Source: Chromera velia (taxonomy: Eukaryota > Sar > Chromeraceae). From it: a stretch of DNA of 27,156 bases. The stretch is taken from positions 4,944-32,099 of the forward strand of contig JAHBMJ010001355.1 of NCBI GenBank assembly GCA_018398765.1. Reading direction: 5' to 3'. Shown one piece after another: positions 9,608-20,592 of this stretch. The translations under genes were made by a program, and so were the position numbers. The notes below the pieces were generated by a model. It saw only the letters and a program-made list of their open reading frames with translations. It was not told the DNA's origin and made no database searches. Numbering within the stretch: the stretch's first letter is position 1; each line of letters begins with the position of its first letter.

Positions 9608-10708
9608 ATGTTTAAATGTGTTCGCTCTGCCGTTGCGTTTGTGTGTCTGCGTCTCGCCTTGTCCCAAGAGGCTCATCCTGCAGTCACAGACCCAATAGAG
9701 GCTCCACCATCAGGTGCGTTCTTCGTCAGTATATAAGGTGTTCCAAGAGACAGCAATTGGACGGCAAAAATGACTGTTTTGATGCTCTGCGTGTGTGCAG
9801 CTGTACTTGACGACAACTTGCTTAGCCGACGACTACAGCAATTTGGAGGAAACGCGTTCGGTCAGTCAAAGAAGGGAAGAGAAGGGAGTCTGGTATCTGC
9901 CTTCTGAGTGATTCACACTTCACTTTCCCTTCAATCTGCTCTATATGCTTGTGCAGGTGGAGCTGGAAACGGTGGAAGCGGAGTCGGTGGAGGTGGAGGT
10001 GGAGGTGGTGAAGGAGGAGACGGGGGAGACGGCAACGGAGGGGATGGAGTGGGAGGGAATGCGAGCGTGGTCAATAACTACTTTCTCGTGCACGGGTCTC
10101 AGCTTCCTCCTGAACTTCTGGCTCGTTTCCGACGAGCAGGAGGGGGAGGCCCAGGACCAGGACCAGGACCCAGAGGGCCGAGAGGCCCAGGACCCTATGG
10201 ACCTCCTTACAGAAGAGGACCCAGAGGACCGTGGGGTCCTCGGGGTCCCCCTTTTCGCCGGGGCCCTTATGGACCTCGAAGGGGGCCCCCTCCCCGTGGT
10301 GGGCCCGGAAGATTTCGGCCTTGGTGGATGAGGGGCCGGGGCCCTCGCTTCGGTCCTCCCCGTCCTCGTTTCGGTTTCGATCACGACGAGTTTGACGAGG
10401 ACTTTGACAAGGGCGCTGTCGCAGCTACCGACCTGAGCACCTCTGAGGAAGTGCAGGGAGACGACTTCAGAGCAGCAGAGGCAGAAGTGGCCGATCTGGC
10501 AGAGCACACACATGAAGAAGAGCACGTGGGGGGGCATGAGGAGGTACTGGATGGCGAGCATGTGGCACTGCGGGAAGAAGGAGAAGGAGAGACGGCGGTT
10601 GTGGATGAGCATCAGGCTGTGACTGACTCAGCAGAGTCTGGGTGGGAGAGGGTGATAGTGAGACCGTCGTCTGCTGAAAGGGGGGGAAGGGACAGGAGAA
10701 GGGGCTGA
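9608..10708 (+). CDS. Putative secreted Gly/Pro/Arg-rich protein with acidic C-terminal region
   Basis: No family recognised. Exons 9608-9713, 9801-9860 and 9957-10708 join in frame (phases 1 and 1) to 305 codons plus stop. Residues 1-20 look like a cleavable signal peptide: MFKCVR, a hydrophobic core SAVAFVCLRLALS, and likely cleavage after ALS. A short charged segment with LLSRRLQQF follows. Residues 56-89 are almost pure Gly with a few Asp/Asn. A structured-looking block, NASVVNNYFLVHGSQLPPEL, carries an N-glycosylation sequon at N90. Residues about 117-190 are dense in GP, RGP and PRRGP motifs with aromatic residues. The last ~115 residues are Glu/Asp/His-rich and end in RRRG. Such a layout suits a wall, matrix or scaffold protein, but that is inference. 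It could instead be an RGG-type nucleic-acid binder if the signal peptide is not used. Confidence 0.75.
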
Positions 10709-10785
10709 TGGAAGGAAGTGAGGAAGCACGCCAGGCTTTCTTCTTCCTTCTTGAATTGTTGCTATCGTAGGAAGAATACCTCCCC

Positions 10786-10843
10786 NNNNNNNNNNNNNNN
10801 NNNNNNNNNNNNNNNNNNNNNNNNNNNNNNNNNNNNNNNNNNN
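10786..10843. other. Assembly gap (58 N) inside a poly-C tract
   Basis: The Ns are preceded by CCCC and followed by about 11 C, so the gap is probably an unresolved homopolymer or C-rich low-complexity run. It lies 77 bp after the stop codon of the Gly/Pro-rich gene and does not break a recognised exon. Confidence 0.95.
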
Positions 10844-11927
10844 CCCCCCCCCCCAAGGCCTGTTAGATTCGTGTCTCGTTGCTGTCTCCCCCCCAGTGCG
10901 TGGGGTGTCTGTGTGTTTCTCTATCGGCATCCGGTCTCGCAAGTCTGCTCTCGATCTCCTTCTGTCCCTTTTCTCTCTCTGCCTTGTGTGCTTGTGCATG
11001 AGCTCTCGGTCTGAAGGGCTGATTGACTGATTAACGAAAGACGAAAGATTCTTTCCTTCCTTCCTAACAGACAACAAATTCGTTTGTTTGCTTACTTCCT
11101 TGCTTGTGGTTGCATGGTGAGATGGTCAATCAGAAAACTAAGTTGTCCTTCAATAGTCGGGGTCTTGTCTGTCTGTGCGTTTCTTATTCGGCCCCTGGCC
11201 AACCCCTCTCGGCCCCGCCGGAAGAACACCGAGTGGCAGACAAACAAAGTGTTTGGGGTGAACAGAAGGCTTCGCTCATCCCGGCTTTGTGTTTTGCACT
11301 TTGAGCATGTGTGGCTGCATGGCTGCACGCAATCCCCTCAAAAGTGTGCATGGAGGTCTCTTCTTTCCTCTTTGTGGTGATCTTTCTCAGTCATGTCTCC
11401 ATATCAAACGGTTTGGGTGCATACCTGATTGGCAGCTGCCCTGCTGCCTCCCCTCTGACAGAATTCATCGGACCGGCTGCAGATGCCGCGCACTGCAGAA
11501 TTAGACTCGGAGAAGATCACATCGTTTGCTGGAAGTAAACCACGCCGCGCGTGCTTTTTATCCCTTCCATGCAACATGATCGACTCAGACCTCAGCCTCA
11601 ACATGCAATCCTACGTTGTGGGCACTTACTTGGACTTAAAGCTATAAAAAGTTGTTGTGTATGAAGTTGTGAACTCATACATTTGAAGCGTAAATAAAAT
11701 GATGATTGTAGAGATATATTATAATTACTATATATTTTCCATTTGAATAATGCATTAATAAAAACATAAGTGTTTACATTGAACTAGGTTTATAACTAGG
11801 TTTATAAATGATTCCTGAATTTTTTTCTCGAATCAGTCTCTAGATCAGTCTAATTGATATTATTAAATTAATTTGATAATCAATTATCAATTTATAAGTA
11901 TAGGTCTGACTCATCCAATTAGTCGAT
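10844..11927. other. Gene-free stretch
   Basis: Ordinary-composition sequence to about 11640, then strongly AT-rich. A 75-codon frame ending at 11538 and its neighbours show no recognisable motif or splice partner. Nothing further is supported. Confidence 0.55.
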
Positions 11928-12249
11928 TGTGAGGGGTTGCTAGGAAGTCTGGGCTTGTGGGGCACTTAACTAGAAGTAGCATCGCTTAGTTCGGGCTGGG
12001 CCTGCGTGAGAACGGCATAGCTCGTGGGCACGCGCGTATAATGACTGCCAGTGATCGATATGTGAGCATGCGCAGTGATGCAATCAGTAGATCAAACATA
12101 AGAGTGGGTCTGATTCCAAGAGTCATCGCATGAGGTTTGACTGCCAGACTTACCGACTTCTCCCTCGAAACTATGTAGACTTTGACAAGGCGTATAGTAG
12201 CGCTAGAGTACTCTCTTCTAGAAGCTACTGTTACTTATGAGCCCCGTAC
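11928..12249 (+). repeat. 322-bp direct repeat, copy A1
   Basis: Runs from TGTGAGGGGTTGCTAGG to GAGCCCCGTAC. Matches copy A2, 1240 bp downstream, with no gaps and six mismatches by eye. No coding potential or RNA fold was recognised. It stops 3 bp before the left inverted repeat of the element at 12253. Confidence 0.95.
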
Positions 12250-12252
12250 CTA

Positions 12253-13074
12253 GGCGACGCACAGTGGTAAAAAAAAAAAAAAAATAGACCTTTCCAGATT
12301 TTTTTTTTTTTCTTTTTTTCTACGAAGGATTTCCTAGAACACCTCTAGGAGCACCTAGAAGAACACCTTTTAGAAGTACTTTTAAACTAACTTCCTCGCG
12401 AACTTATTACTCAACTCAAAGTTTTAAACATCTTTCAACCCTAGTTTCAACTCTAGTTCTAGTCCTAGTTGTTATTGTACGTTTGTCTCTGCTAGTGTCT
12501 CTACTAGTGTCTTCACCATTCCATCATCAACTTTGTTGAACACAGACCAACCGATCTTTTTTCCCTTGTTCAACTGCACTGTCACCAGACTTTTCAGGTG
12601 ATGGACCAACTAAGTGTGAGAGACGAGGGAGACAGAGGGAGTGACCCGGTCCGTCGTTTCACCATTTATGCTAATTAAAAAATGAATGAAGTCTGCGTGT
12701 ATGGGATGAAGGCGAGCGGGCGGGCGAAGGGGAAAGGGGGCTCTCTTTTGTCCTATGTAAAGAGTGACAAGAAGGATAGATGTATGGATGCAGACAGAAG
12801 AACAGACAGAAGAGAAGTTTTTTGACTGGCTCTTTGACAATATCTAGGATGATATACATTTCGAAGCTCTAGTCGAAGCTAGTTTTGGTCAATCCTTTTA
12901 AGCGTCTACCAAGCTAAAAGTGAAACTGAGATCCTAGATATGATTTAAACTCTAGTTAAAGCTAGTCATTTAACCTTTATTTTTTTTTATATATACAATA
13001 AAATTTTAAATAAATAAAAAAAAAAGAATAGACGTTTTCAGATTTTTTTTTTTTTTTTACTACTGTGCGTCGCC
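12253..13074. mobile_element. Putative terminal-inverted-repeat element (822 bp), non-coding
   Basis: Left end GGCGACGCACAGTGGTA (12253-12269) and right end, reverse complemented, GGCGACGCACAGTAGTA (13058-13074) match at 16 of 17 bases and continue into a run of A. Just inside each end is an A-run / ATAGACNTTTNCAGA / T-run block, this time in direct orientation. No target-site duplication could be identified (flanks CTA and CAG) and no transposase is encoded, so the family is open. It may be a MITE inserted between the two 322-bp repeats. Confidence 0.6.
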
Positions 13075-13167
13075 CAGTTCCCACCCACCCTCCCGGTGAG
13101 CGAGCATGTGTGAGGTGCATGGTTACATTTGAACCAAGCGTGGACGTTAGTCTGGTGAGCGGGCATG

Positions 13168-13489
13168 TGTGAGGGGTTGCTAGGAAGTCTGGGCTTGTGG
13201 GGCACTTAACTAGAAGTAGCATCGCTTAGTTCGGGCTGGGCCTGCGTGAGAACGGCATAGCTCGCGGGCGCGCACGTATAATGACTGCCAGTGATCAATA
13301 TGTGAGCATGCGCAGTGATGCAATCAGTAGATCAAACATAAGAGTGGGTCTGATTCCAAGAGTCATCGCATGAGGTTTGACTACCAGACTTACCGACTTC
13401 TCCCTCGAAACTATGTAGACTTTGACAAGGCGTATAGTAGCGCTAGAGTACTCTCTTTTAGAAGCTACTGTTACTTATGAGCCCCGTAC
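13168..13489 (+). repeat. 322-bp direct repeat, copy A2
   Basis: Same length as A1 and about 98% identical; all six differences are transitions and four fall at CpG. Its first bases lie in a second small duplication: GGTGAGCGAGCATGTGTGAGG near 13095 recurs as GGTGAGCGGGCATGTGTGAGG near 13154. Confidence 0.95.
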
Positions 13490-13698
13490 GCCTCTTACAT
13501 CGATCAGTAGAGCATAACAGTCAGATTAAAATTTTATCTTAACTTTTACGAGTCTAAGCTCTAACACTTCTTTTTAGAGACTGTCGATCTAGCTGTCGAT
13601 GTCTCTCAACCTATAAATTTTGCTAGAAATTTTGAGTGAGGTACAGTTGATTTCGAGGCGTTAGTCCTAGCATCAGTCTGCCAAGTTTTGACCGGAGG

Positions 13699-13792
13699 GT
13701 TTTGGCCGGCCTAGTAACCGGCCGCGGACCGCTTGGCCAGCCGGCCGGCCGAAACATTTCATGGTTACAAGAAAAATCGGTAATTAACCCTG
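13699..13792. mobile_element. Solo hAT-like terminus with GC-rich hairpin
   Basis: GAAAAATCGGTAATTAACCCTG at its right edge (ending 13792) closely resembles the right end of the 6540-7215 element (GGAAAAATCGGTAACCCTG). Upstream, GTTTTGGCCGGCC (13699-13711) pairs with GGCCGGCCGAAAC (13743-13755) to form a 13-bp stem with one mismatch. No left end with CAGGG or matching flanking octamer was found, so this is probably a truncated remnant. Confidence 0.45.
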
Positions 13793-14664
13793 TATGTTAA
13801 CATTACATCATGTTCCACAGTTGGCCAGCTAGTTAGCCAGAGCCTAAGTGGTGTCACAAGTTAGGTCACAGGTATGCTCATCGGCTTTAACTACCCCAGT
13901 AACTACATCAATCTAGACATCAATTCAATTCATTTATCCTAGCATTTATTTTGTGTCAGTCTCTGGTTTTAAATTAAACCCGTTTGAAACTTTGGTATAT
14001 ATATACCTAGATATATACGCGAATGTTTTTTTCGAGGCTTTCTGTGTTTAGACCTAACGGTTTAGACACCTAGTTAGACACTAGGTTTAGACAAATTAAG
14101 ACACACGAAACCAGATCTCTAGCCAGATCTCCAGACTTTCATTTTTTTCAATCATTTTCAATCAAAAATTGACTTCTATATAAAAATCTAAAATAAAAAA
14201 ATTCAAATAAATTTTTGATACATTTACCACTTTTTTTTCTTACTTTTATAGGGTATGATGGAGCTGACACCGTGCGTCGCTTTGTCGCTAGTCACTACGG
14301 CCACTATCGATTGAATCGATTCAGACTTGACAAAGGGAGAGAGTCCTCTGTAGAGAGGACGCAGGATTCAAGGAGCAGTGACTGCATGTGCACGTGTGAT
14401 TCTTTTCCCCGGAAAAACAGCCCTGATAGATCGATAAACTGATCGACGAAAGCGCCCTGCCCCAGCCTCCCTTCCCTAATAATCCGACGCACACATGCTC
14501 CCCGTCGTCCAACCAGAAACGAACGACTCCACTTCCTCCCTGCCCCTCCCCAGCTCCCTCTCTGGCCCAACGATGCACAACGAAGAACCGAAGAAACCCA
14601 CATCTGTCTACCCACAACGATTCGGGAAGAGTTCATCGGACAATTAAGAAAAGACCCGGCAGGA
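13793..14664. other. Gene-free 3' flank of the proteasome gene
   Basis: AT-rich to about 14240, then ordinary composition. The right part includes the 3' untranslated region of the minus-strand PSMD3 gene. Open frames at 14215-14442 (plus) and 14304-14636 (minus) match nothing recognisable. Confidence 0.55.
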
Positions 14665-14702
14665 TCAAATCATGTCCTCATCGTCGTCTTCCTCCTCAGC
14701 CT

Positions 14703-14737
<35 letters not shown>

Positions 14738-14743
14738 GAGAGG

Positions 14744-14776
<33 letters not shown>

Positions 14777-17700
14777 GCTTCCAGAGAATACACGTGCATG
14801 GAATCAGGTACACACAGAGTGGGAAAAGGGGAAAGGCAACAGGAAAACGGCCACAGCAGCCAACACACAAATCTGAAGTCACTTGAGCGACCATCTATTT
14901 TTCCCTTTTCTTTCCTTCCACCTTCTCTTCATCAGAGCCCCGGCCTCTTTCCACGAAGAACACCAACGAGAAGAAGGGACAACGCATGCAGCGCCCCAGC
15001 AAATCACGAGGAAAAGAGAACAAAAGAGAAAGGAGGAGTTCGCAAACCAAACAAGCACAATCACCTGACGTATTGCCTAACAGGCAGAGTCAGAAAGGTA
15101 GGGAGATTGACGGATTGTATTTGTTCGGTCGTCATCCCTTCTCCCGTTCTTCTCTGCTGACTTGTACAGTCGCAAAGACAGACAGACAGAGCAAGAAACA
15201 AAGGAATGAAGAGCCTCCCTCCCTCACCCGTGCGATCATTTCTTGTCGTTGCTTTCGCTTTTCCGCCTCCTCCTCTTCCCTCTGCTCCTCCGTCTTCTCC
15301 CCCTCCTCAGGGAAGGCCATCGCCTTCACCGCCTCTGCGTGCATGGCGAGACCGAACGAGATGCGCTTGTGGAAAGCCTTCATGGGCTCCTGGGTGGAGT
15401 AGACGTCAATGGTCGACTGCAGATCCAGAGGCAAGAAGGAAGAAGGCGAAGAAGAATGTAATATCTTTATCTTTTCGCCGGTTCCCTCTGCCTTTCTTCG
15501 CAATCAACATTTCTTTCCTCCTGTGTCTAATTGCACGTTGCGAGAGTCCACTAACACACTATGTCTCTGTCTGTCTGTTTGTCAATCTGCGCGTCTATCC
15601 GTCTCTACGTCTGCGTGTCTGTCTGTCTCTGCATTTCCCTTCCATTCCACCTCTAAACCTGCGTCTCTCTCGACCCCCTCTCCGTCTTTCTGTCCGTTTC
15701 TGTGTCGGCCGCCTTTGTTACGTATTCTATTTGGCTGACAGACAGACTCAATCACTGCCTGACTGACTGACCTTGCTCTGGACGAACTGGTTCTCTCGGT
15801 CGATCGTTGCCTCGATCACTCCGTCCAGAATCGCCTGCAGACAGAGAAAGGAGGAACGGAGATTGATTGCGGTCAAGCATGTTTGAAACCACAGAAAGAC
15901 CGGCAGCAGGCAAAAGAGACGGATGAAGAGGCTACTTTGAGAAAATCTGTCTGCATCTCTCCGTATGCTGCGTTGAACGATTGAGAGGGAGAAGAGATAG
16001 AACACAAAGATTCCGTGGAGGCCGCGCTTGATTTTTTTCTCAGTGTAGAGAGCGGTCGATCGGTGTGAAAAAGCGAATGAAGTCATTCATCAATAGATAT
16101 TCATATAAACGGCAGGAACGCACCGAGCACACAGCTCATGATTCACAAACCAACCCGCCCCCAACGAGAAGTACGATGACAAAGCGCTACAGAAACAAAA
16201 CGGCTCCCGCGACCTGCTTACTTCATCCTTCATCTCTCTCTAGGGCACTCACTGACCTTGGAGACAATACCTTCAGCGTCTGCAGCGCTCTCCAGGGAGA
16301 GCTTCTTTGCAACGTCAGCCTGAACAGCGCGCGCGCGCACACACACACACACACACTCACATACACAGAGAAAGAGAGGGAGAGAGAGAGTCCATGGGGA
16401 CTTGACCACTCTTTGAGCAGAGATTCTCATGCAGGCCACTGCCCGCCTTTTTTGTGTTTGCCCAGACAGCTCCAGAACTTCTCTCGATCCACGCTCCTCT
16501 TTACTGTCTTCACTCCGGCTTCCTTCTTTTCGACCGTCCTTAGGCCACTCAGTTTTTTTCCCCTGTTCCACTCTTTCAGCGTGCCCGCTTGCCTCTCTGC
16601 ACTCATTTTTTTCCCCCTTGTCGTCTTTTCCCGACAAAAACGAACTGACTCACCAGCCCGATGCGGGAGTACGAGACGTTTAGCGTTCTGAGGCCTGTCT
16701 TGATGACGTTGTGGTGGAGACGGCCGATCAGAGAGAGCGTCTTGTCCGCCTCAAACCCCGCGCTCTCCTTCGCAATCAACGCCTGGAAACCCCCGAGGTC
16801 ACCCAACCGCACAACCTGCATTTGCATACAGAAGTCAGTTCTGTCTCAGGCACGCTTTCTGGCGCGCACATCATTCGGCACTGGAACAGGATGCAGATTG
16901 GCGCTTTGCATTCTGCAAGCACAAAAGAAAATCCAGCGGCCTACACTCCTTCGTCGCCTTCCTACAGTTGACGATGGGAATGCAAGGGGATGCAAGCAAG
17001 CAGAGGCAGACACGGACACAAAGAGACAGACACCTGGACCAAGAGAAGAGGTGGGGCAGCAAGGGTTCTCTCCCTCCCCCCCACTGACCTGCACGAGTTC
17101 TCTGTAGGGAGCGAGAGGCTCTCTGAACTCAGGCACGTTGAAGATCTGACGTTCCGGAATGTCTCCCATCAGCAGCTCAACCACCACAGCCAGCTTCTGG
17201 GCCTGCGGGAAGGAGGAAAGAGAAAAAAAGAGAGAAGAGCGTGTATGGGGAGCAGACAAGAAATTGGACTCGCAGGCAAAGAGGGCAGCCGGATGATGGG
17301 TCGAAAAGGAAGAAATCTACGGGGAGGCAGACACGAGAAGGTAGCAACGTCGACAGAAGAAACGTCAACACGAAAAGAGGAAAGAGAAAGATAAGGAATT
17401 GAGATAAGTCGAGGTGGCGAAGCGCAGCGCCTTCATCTACACTCGAGGGATTTGAATAACTCACGATCAGCCGAAAGCCGAGCGCAATTTTTGGATGTTG
17501 TGGTGCCTTTCGGACAGCCTGCACACAGCACCGACAACAGAAGCGAGTGCACGGACAAATCAGAAAAAAAAGACAACCAGGTTATAAACGAGCGACTGAA
17601 GACCCAAAGCGAACTCACTGTGCAAAGAGAGAGAGAGAAAGAAAGGACGGAAACAGAAAAGAGGGAAATGGACGGCCGAATGCCAGAACCCCTCTTCCCC

Positions 17701-20537
17701 TCAACCGACCTGCAGGAGCATTCTGTGGGCCTCTGAGTATTCGAGTTGCACGGCCTTGATACGACCTGGCAAACACAAACAAACACGTATATATATACAG
17801 ACATACGCAACCACATACCAACATACACCGGAAGCCATAGACATGAAAATGAACAGGCGTGCATCGAATCCACAAAGAACACCGGGATGACAGAAAAAAT
17901 TTGGAAGGGAGCGATTGAAAGGAGGAAACATATTCATGAAAGAAGCTCTGAGTGAGCAACCCACAACAATCAAGGAAGGGAACAAGAAGGGGGTGAAAGA
18001 AGCAAGAAAAGGGGAAAATAAGACCTGAGAAACGACGCTCTTTTTTGGAGACGAACTCCCCACGCCGAGAACGGACAACGGTGAACGCTCTGGGATATAA
18101 CGCTCTCTACACATACATATGTGTAAGACGTGGAGAGAAATAAAGAGTTAGAGAGAAAAACAGTGTGCCTTTGCAGGCAAGTGGGATTTGTGCATGAGGA
18201 GAGTGTCCGCTCGCTGACCGTGGTAGTAGAGGAATCGTGCGAGTTGGGAGTTGCTCCGGAGGCCCTCAGGGAAGGAAGTTTTGGAGATCTGAAGAGCAAG
18301 CAAGGACAAACATCGAACAGGGAAGGTAAAGGCACGGACGACGACAGGAAAAATGAGTGATGGTTCTTCACGGAAGAGAAGGTCACGGTTGGATTCAGTG
18401 ACGAAACCCTTTTCTTTCTTCTTTGGGGGGGACGGCTGCTTTCTGGACCCGCACCAGAACGGGAGACGAAAAGGGGGATGGTTGGATACATCAAATGCAT
18501 GTCTACATTTACACACAAGCATACATGCGGAGAGAGAGAGACAGAGAGGCCCTTCGCCCCATAGATGGTGGATGTTCTCGCGCGTGTCCATTGCCACAAC
18601 AAAGGTCCCGCTTTCTTGATTGGGGGGGGCGAAAAACGTGTGAAGGCGGAAAGGCAGAAGAAGGCGGAGTGGAGAGAAGAGGGAAGCAAAAGGAGGAAAC
18701 TGGGGCGTACTACTTGCTTAGAGGCGGAGACAAAGTGACGACTGACAAATTTATTTGCGAGTTCGTAAAGATGGAAGTGCAAGTAATTTCTCAAAATCAG
18801 GTTCATCAGAGTTGCCTGCAGGAAGGAGAACGACAAGAAAACAATCCAGAGGGAAATTCAAAAGAAAGAAGGAAGTAAAGAAAGAACTTTTGCTTCGGAT
18901 CTTTTGGTCCTTCTCTCTCTATTTCTTCATCCCTTTTCCGTCTGCACGCCCCCGCCATCCGTCAAAGCACCCTTGTTCTTGTCCTCACCTCTCTCTGCTA
19001 ACGGATATGCGGAAGGTAGTCGTTGCCGTATGGCTGCGTTTCATTTCAGTCTCCCGTTTCTTCCCGCCTCTCCTCCTGCCGCATCCTATCCAATCAAATT
19101 TCCAACACCCGCCAGAACGGAGAGAAAGGAAACGACGCGGAAACAACCGAGGAGGTACCTCACAGCTCAGCTCGAATTGGATTATCTCTTTATCTGACTG
19201 GCTGACAAACCCATGGACCGACCGACCTGTCCGACAGCGTCGTGATGGAGGCACGCAGTCCGGTAAGTTGTCAGGAGTTCACTGCAGAGAGAGAGAGCTA
19301 AGAGAGGGAGAATCAGAGAGCAGAGAGAGGGCATCAGAAGAAGCGGAGGAAAGAGGGACAAACCAAGAAAGAGGCAGGACTCCTACTGCAGAATGGGAGG
19401 GGAGGGGCACAGACAGACTCGGGCCCCATAAGAGAGAAAGAGAGCATCGACGGGGGTAGGCAGGCCCACTTGGGAAAGCTCCACCCGTGTTGAAAAACCA
19501 ATGAGTACAGGACAGAACACAGAAGGAGAGTGAAGAAGGAGCGCGAAAGAGGAGGAAAGAAAGAGAAGCAGAAAGAGGAAGACAGATCGAGAGGCTGACG
19601 ACTGACGGTCTGAGGTCCACCAGCCTGTCATTCAGTTCGAAAGCCCAGCTGATCATGAACCAAAGCTGCACCTTGAGGGAATCAGAAAGGACAACAGCCC
19701 AGCAAACACACACAAACGCGCGAGGGAGGAAGAGAGGGGGAAGGAGAGAGAAAACAAGAGAGAGAGGTGGAAGTGCAGATCGTCTGCGAAAAATGCCGTC
19801 AGCGAGAAGCTTTCGAGGGACAGAGAGGCGTCACCATGCGACAAATTCCCTCCAATCGAGGCTGCCGCTCCACCCCCCGTCTCTCTGAAGGAAGCTCCAA
19901 GGATCACCACGGTATCAATAGAATGACACAATGATGTCTCTTGCTCTTCCCTTCCTGCCACCTGCCTGTCTCCCTGACCTTTGCGGAGATCTGCCCAGCC
20001 GAGCGTCTCTTCATCTCCTTCAACTTCTGGAGAAGAATCGTCGACAGCTCCAACGACTGCACACACACGCGCGCGCGCACACGCACACAAGCTCCACACA
20101 CTCGTGTGTATACATGAAGGGGCTACATGCAAACGGAGAAAGAAAATCAATACTTACTGTTTGCCGCCGCGTAAGAAAAAAGGAGAAGAATGAAGCGACA
20201 CGCTCTGCTCTCCTTTCCTCTCTTGACGTCTCCTCGGAAAGAGTAGCCAGGCGTTCTAGTCCCCTTCTTTCTTTGCTACCTGCCTGACATCTCTCTCTAC
20301 CTGCCTGCCGGCCGCCTATCTGGCGTCTCCCTCTGCCTACCTGCCCTGCCCTTCGCTGACCTCCTTGAGTCTGTTCTGGTCGATCAGATGCATCAGCATG
20401 AGGCAGCTGTAGAAAAGCTCAATGTCGGGAAGGCTCTTCAGGAAGGGCTGCTGGTCGAACGTCGCCTCCATGTCCTGCACCCATGCAGTCATACACACAT
20501 GTACAGTTGGTCTCTCTCTTTCTTTCTCTCCCGCTCT

Positions 20538-20592
<55 letters not shown>

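Noticed and set aside
9941-10612. 223-codon antisense frame opposite the Gly/Pro-rich gene
   Set aside because: Mirror of a GC-rich coding exon; the plus frame has signal peptide, splice joins and a consistent stop.
11311-11538. 75-codon frame with hydrophobic start
   Set aside because: Short, no homologue recognised, no splice or start context that sets it apart from chance.
12262-13065. Reading the 822-bp element as hAT with CAGTGGT ends and an 8-bp duplication
   Set aside because: The flanking octamers GCGACGCA and TGCGTCGC are inverted, not direct, so they belong to the inverted repeat.
11928-13489. LTR retrotransposon or TRIM with 322-bp LTRs
   Set aside because: Ends are not TG..CA, no primer-binding site or polypurine tract was seen next to the repeats, no flanking target duplication, and the interior has its own inverted ends.
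14215-14442. Possible exon GYDGADTVRRFVASHYGHYRL after a TTTATAG acceptor
   Set aside because: No upstream partner exon, no recognised family, and the second half is low-information.
14304-14636. 110-codon minus-strand frame
   Set aside because: Lies just after the PSMD3 stop codon on the same strand, so it is most likely 3' untranslated sequence.
17970-18836. 288-codon minus-strand frame in PSMD3
   Set aside because: Only exon 6 (23 codons) is real; the remainder is intron left open by chance.
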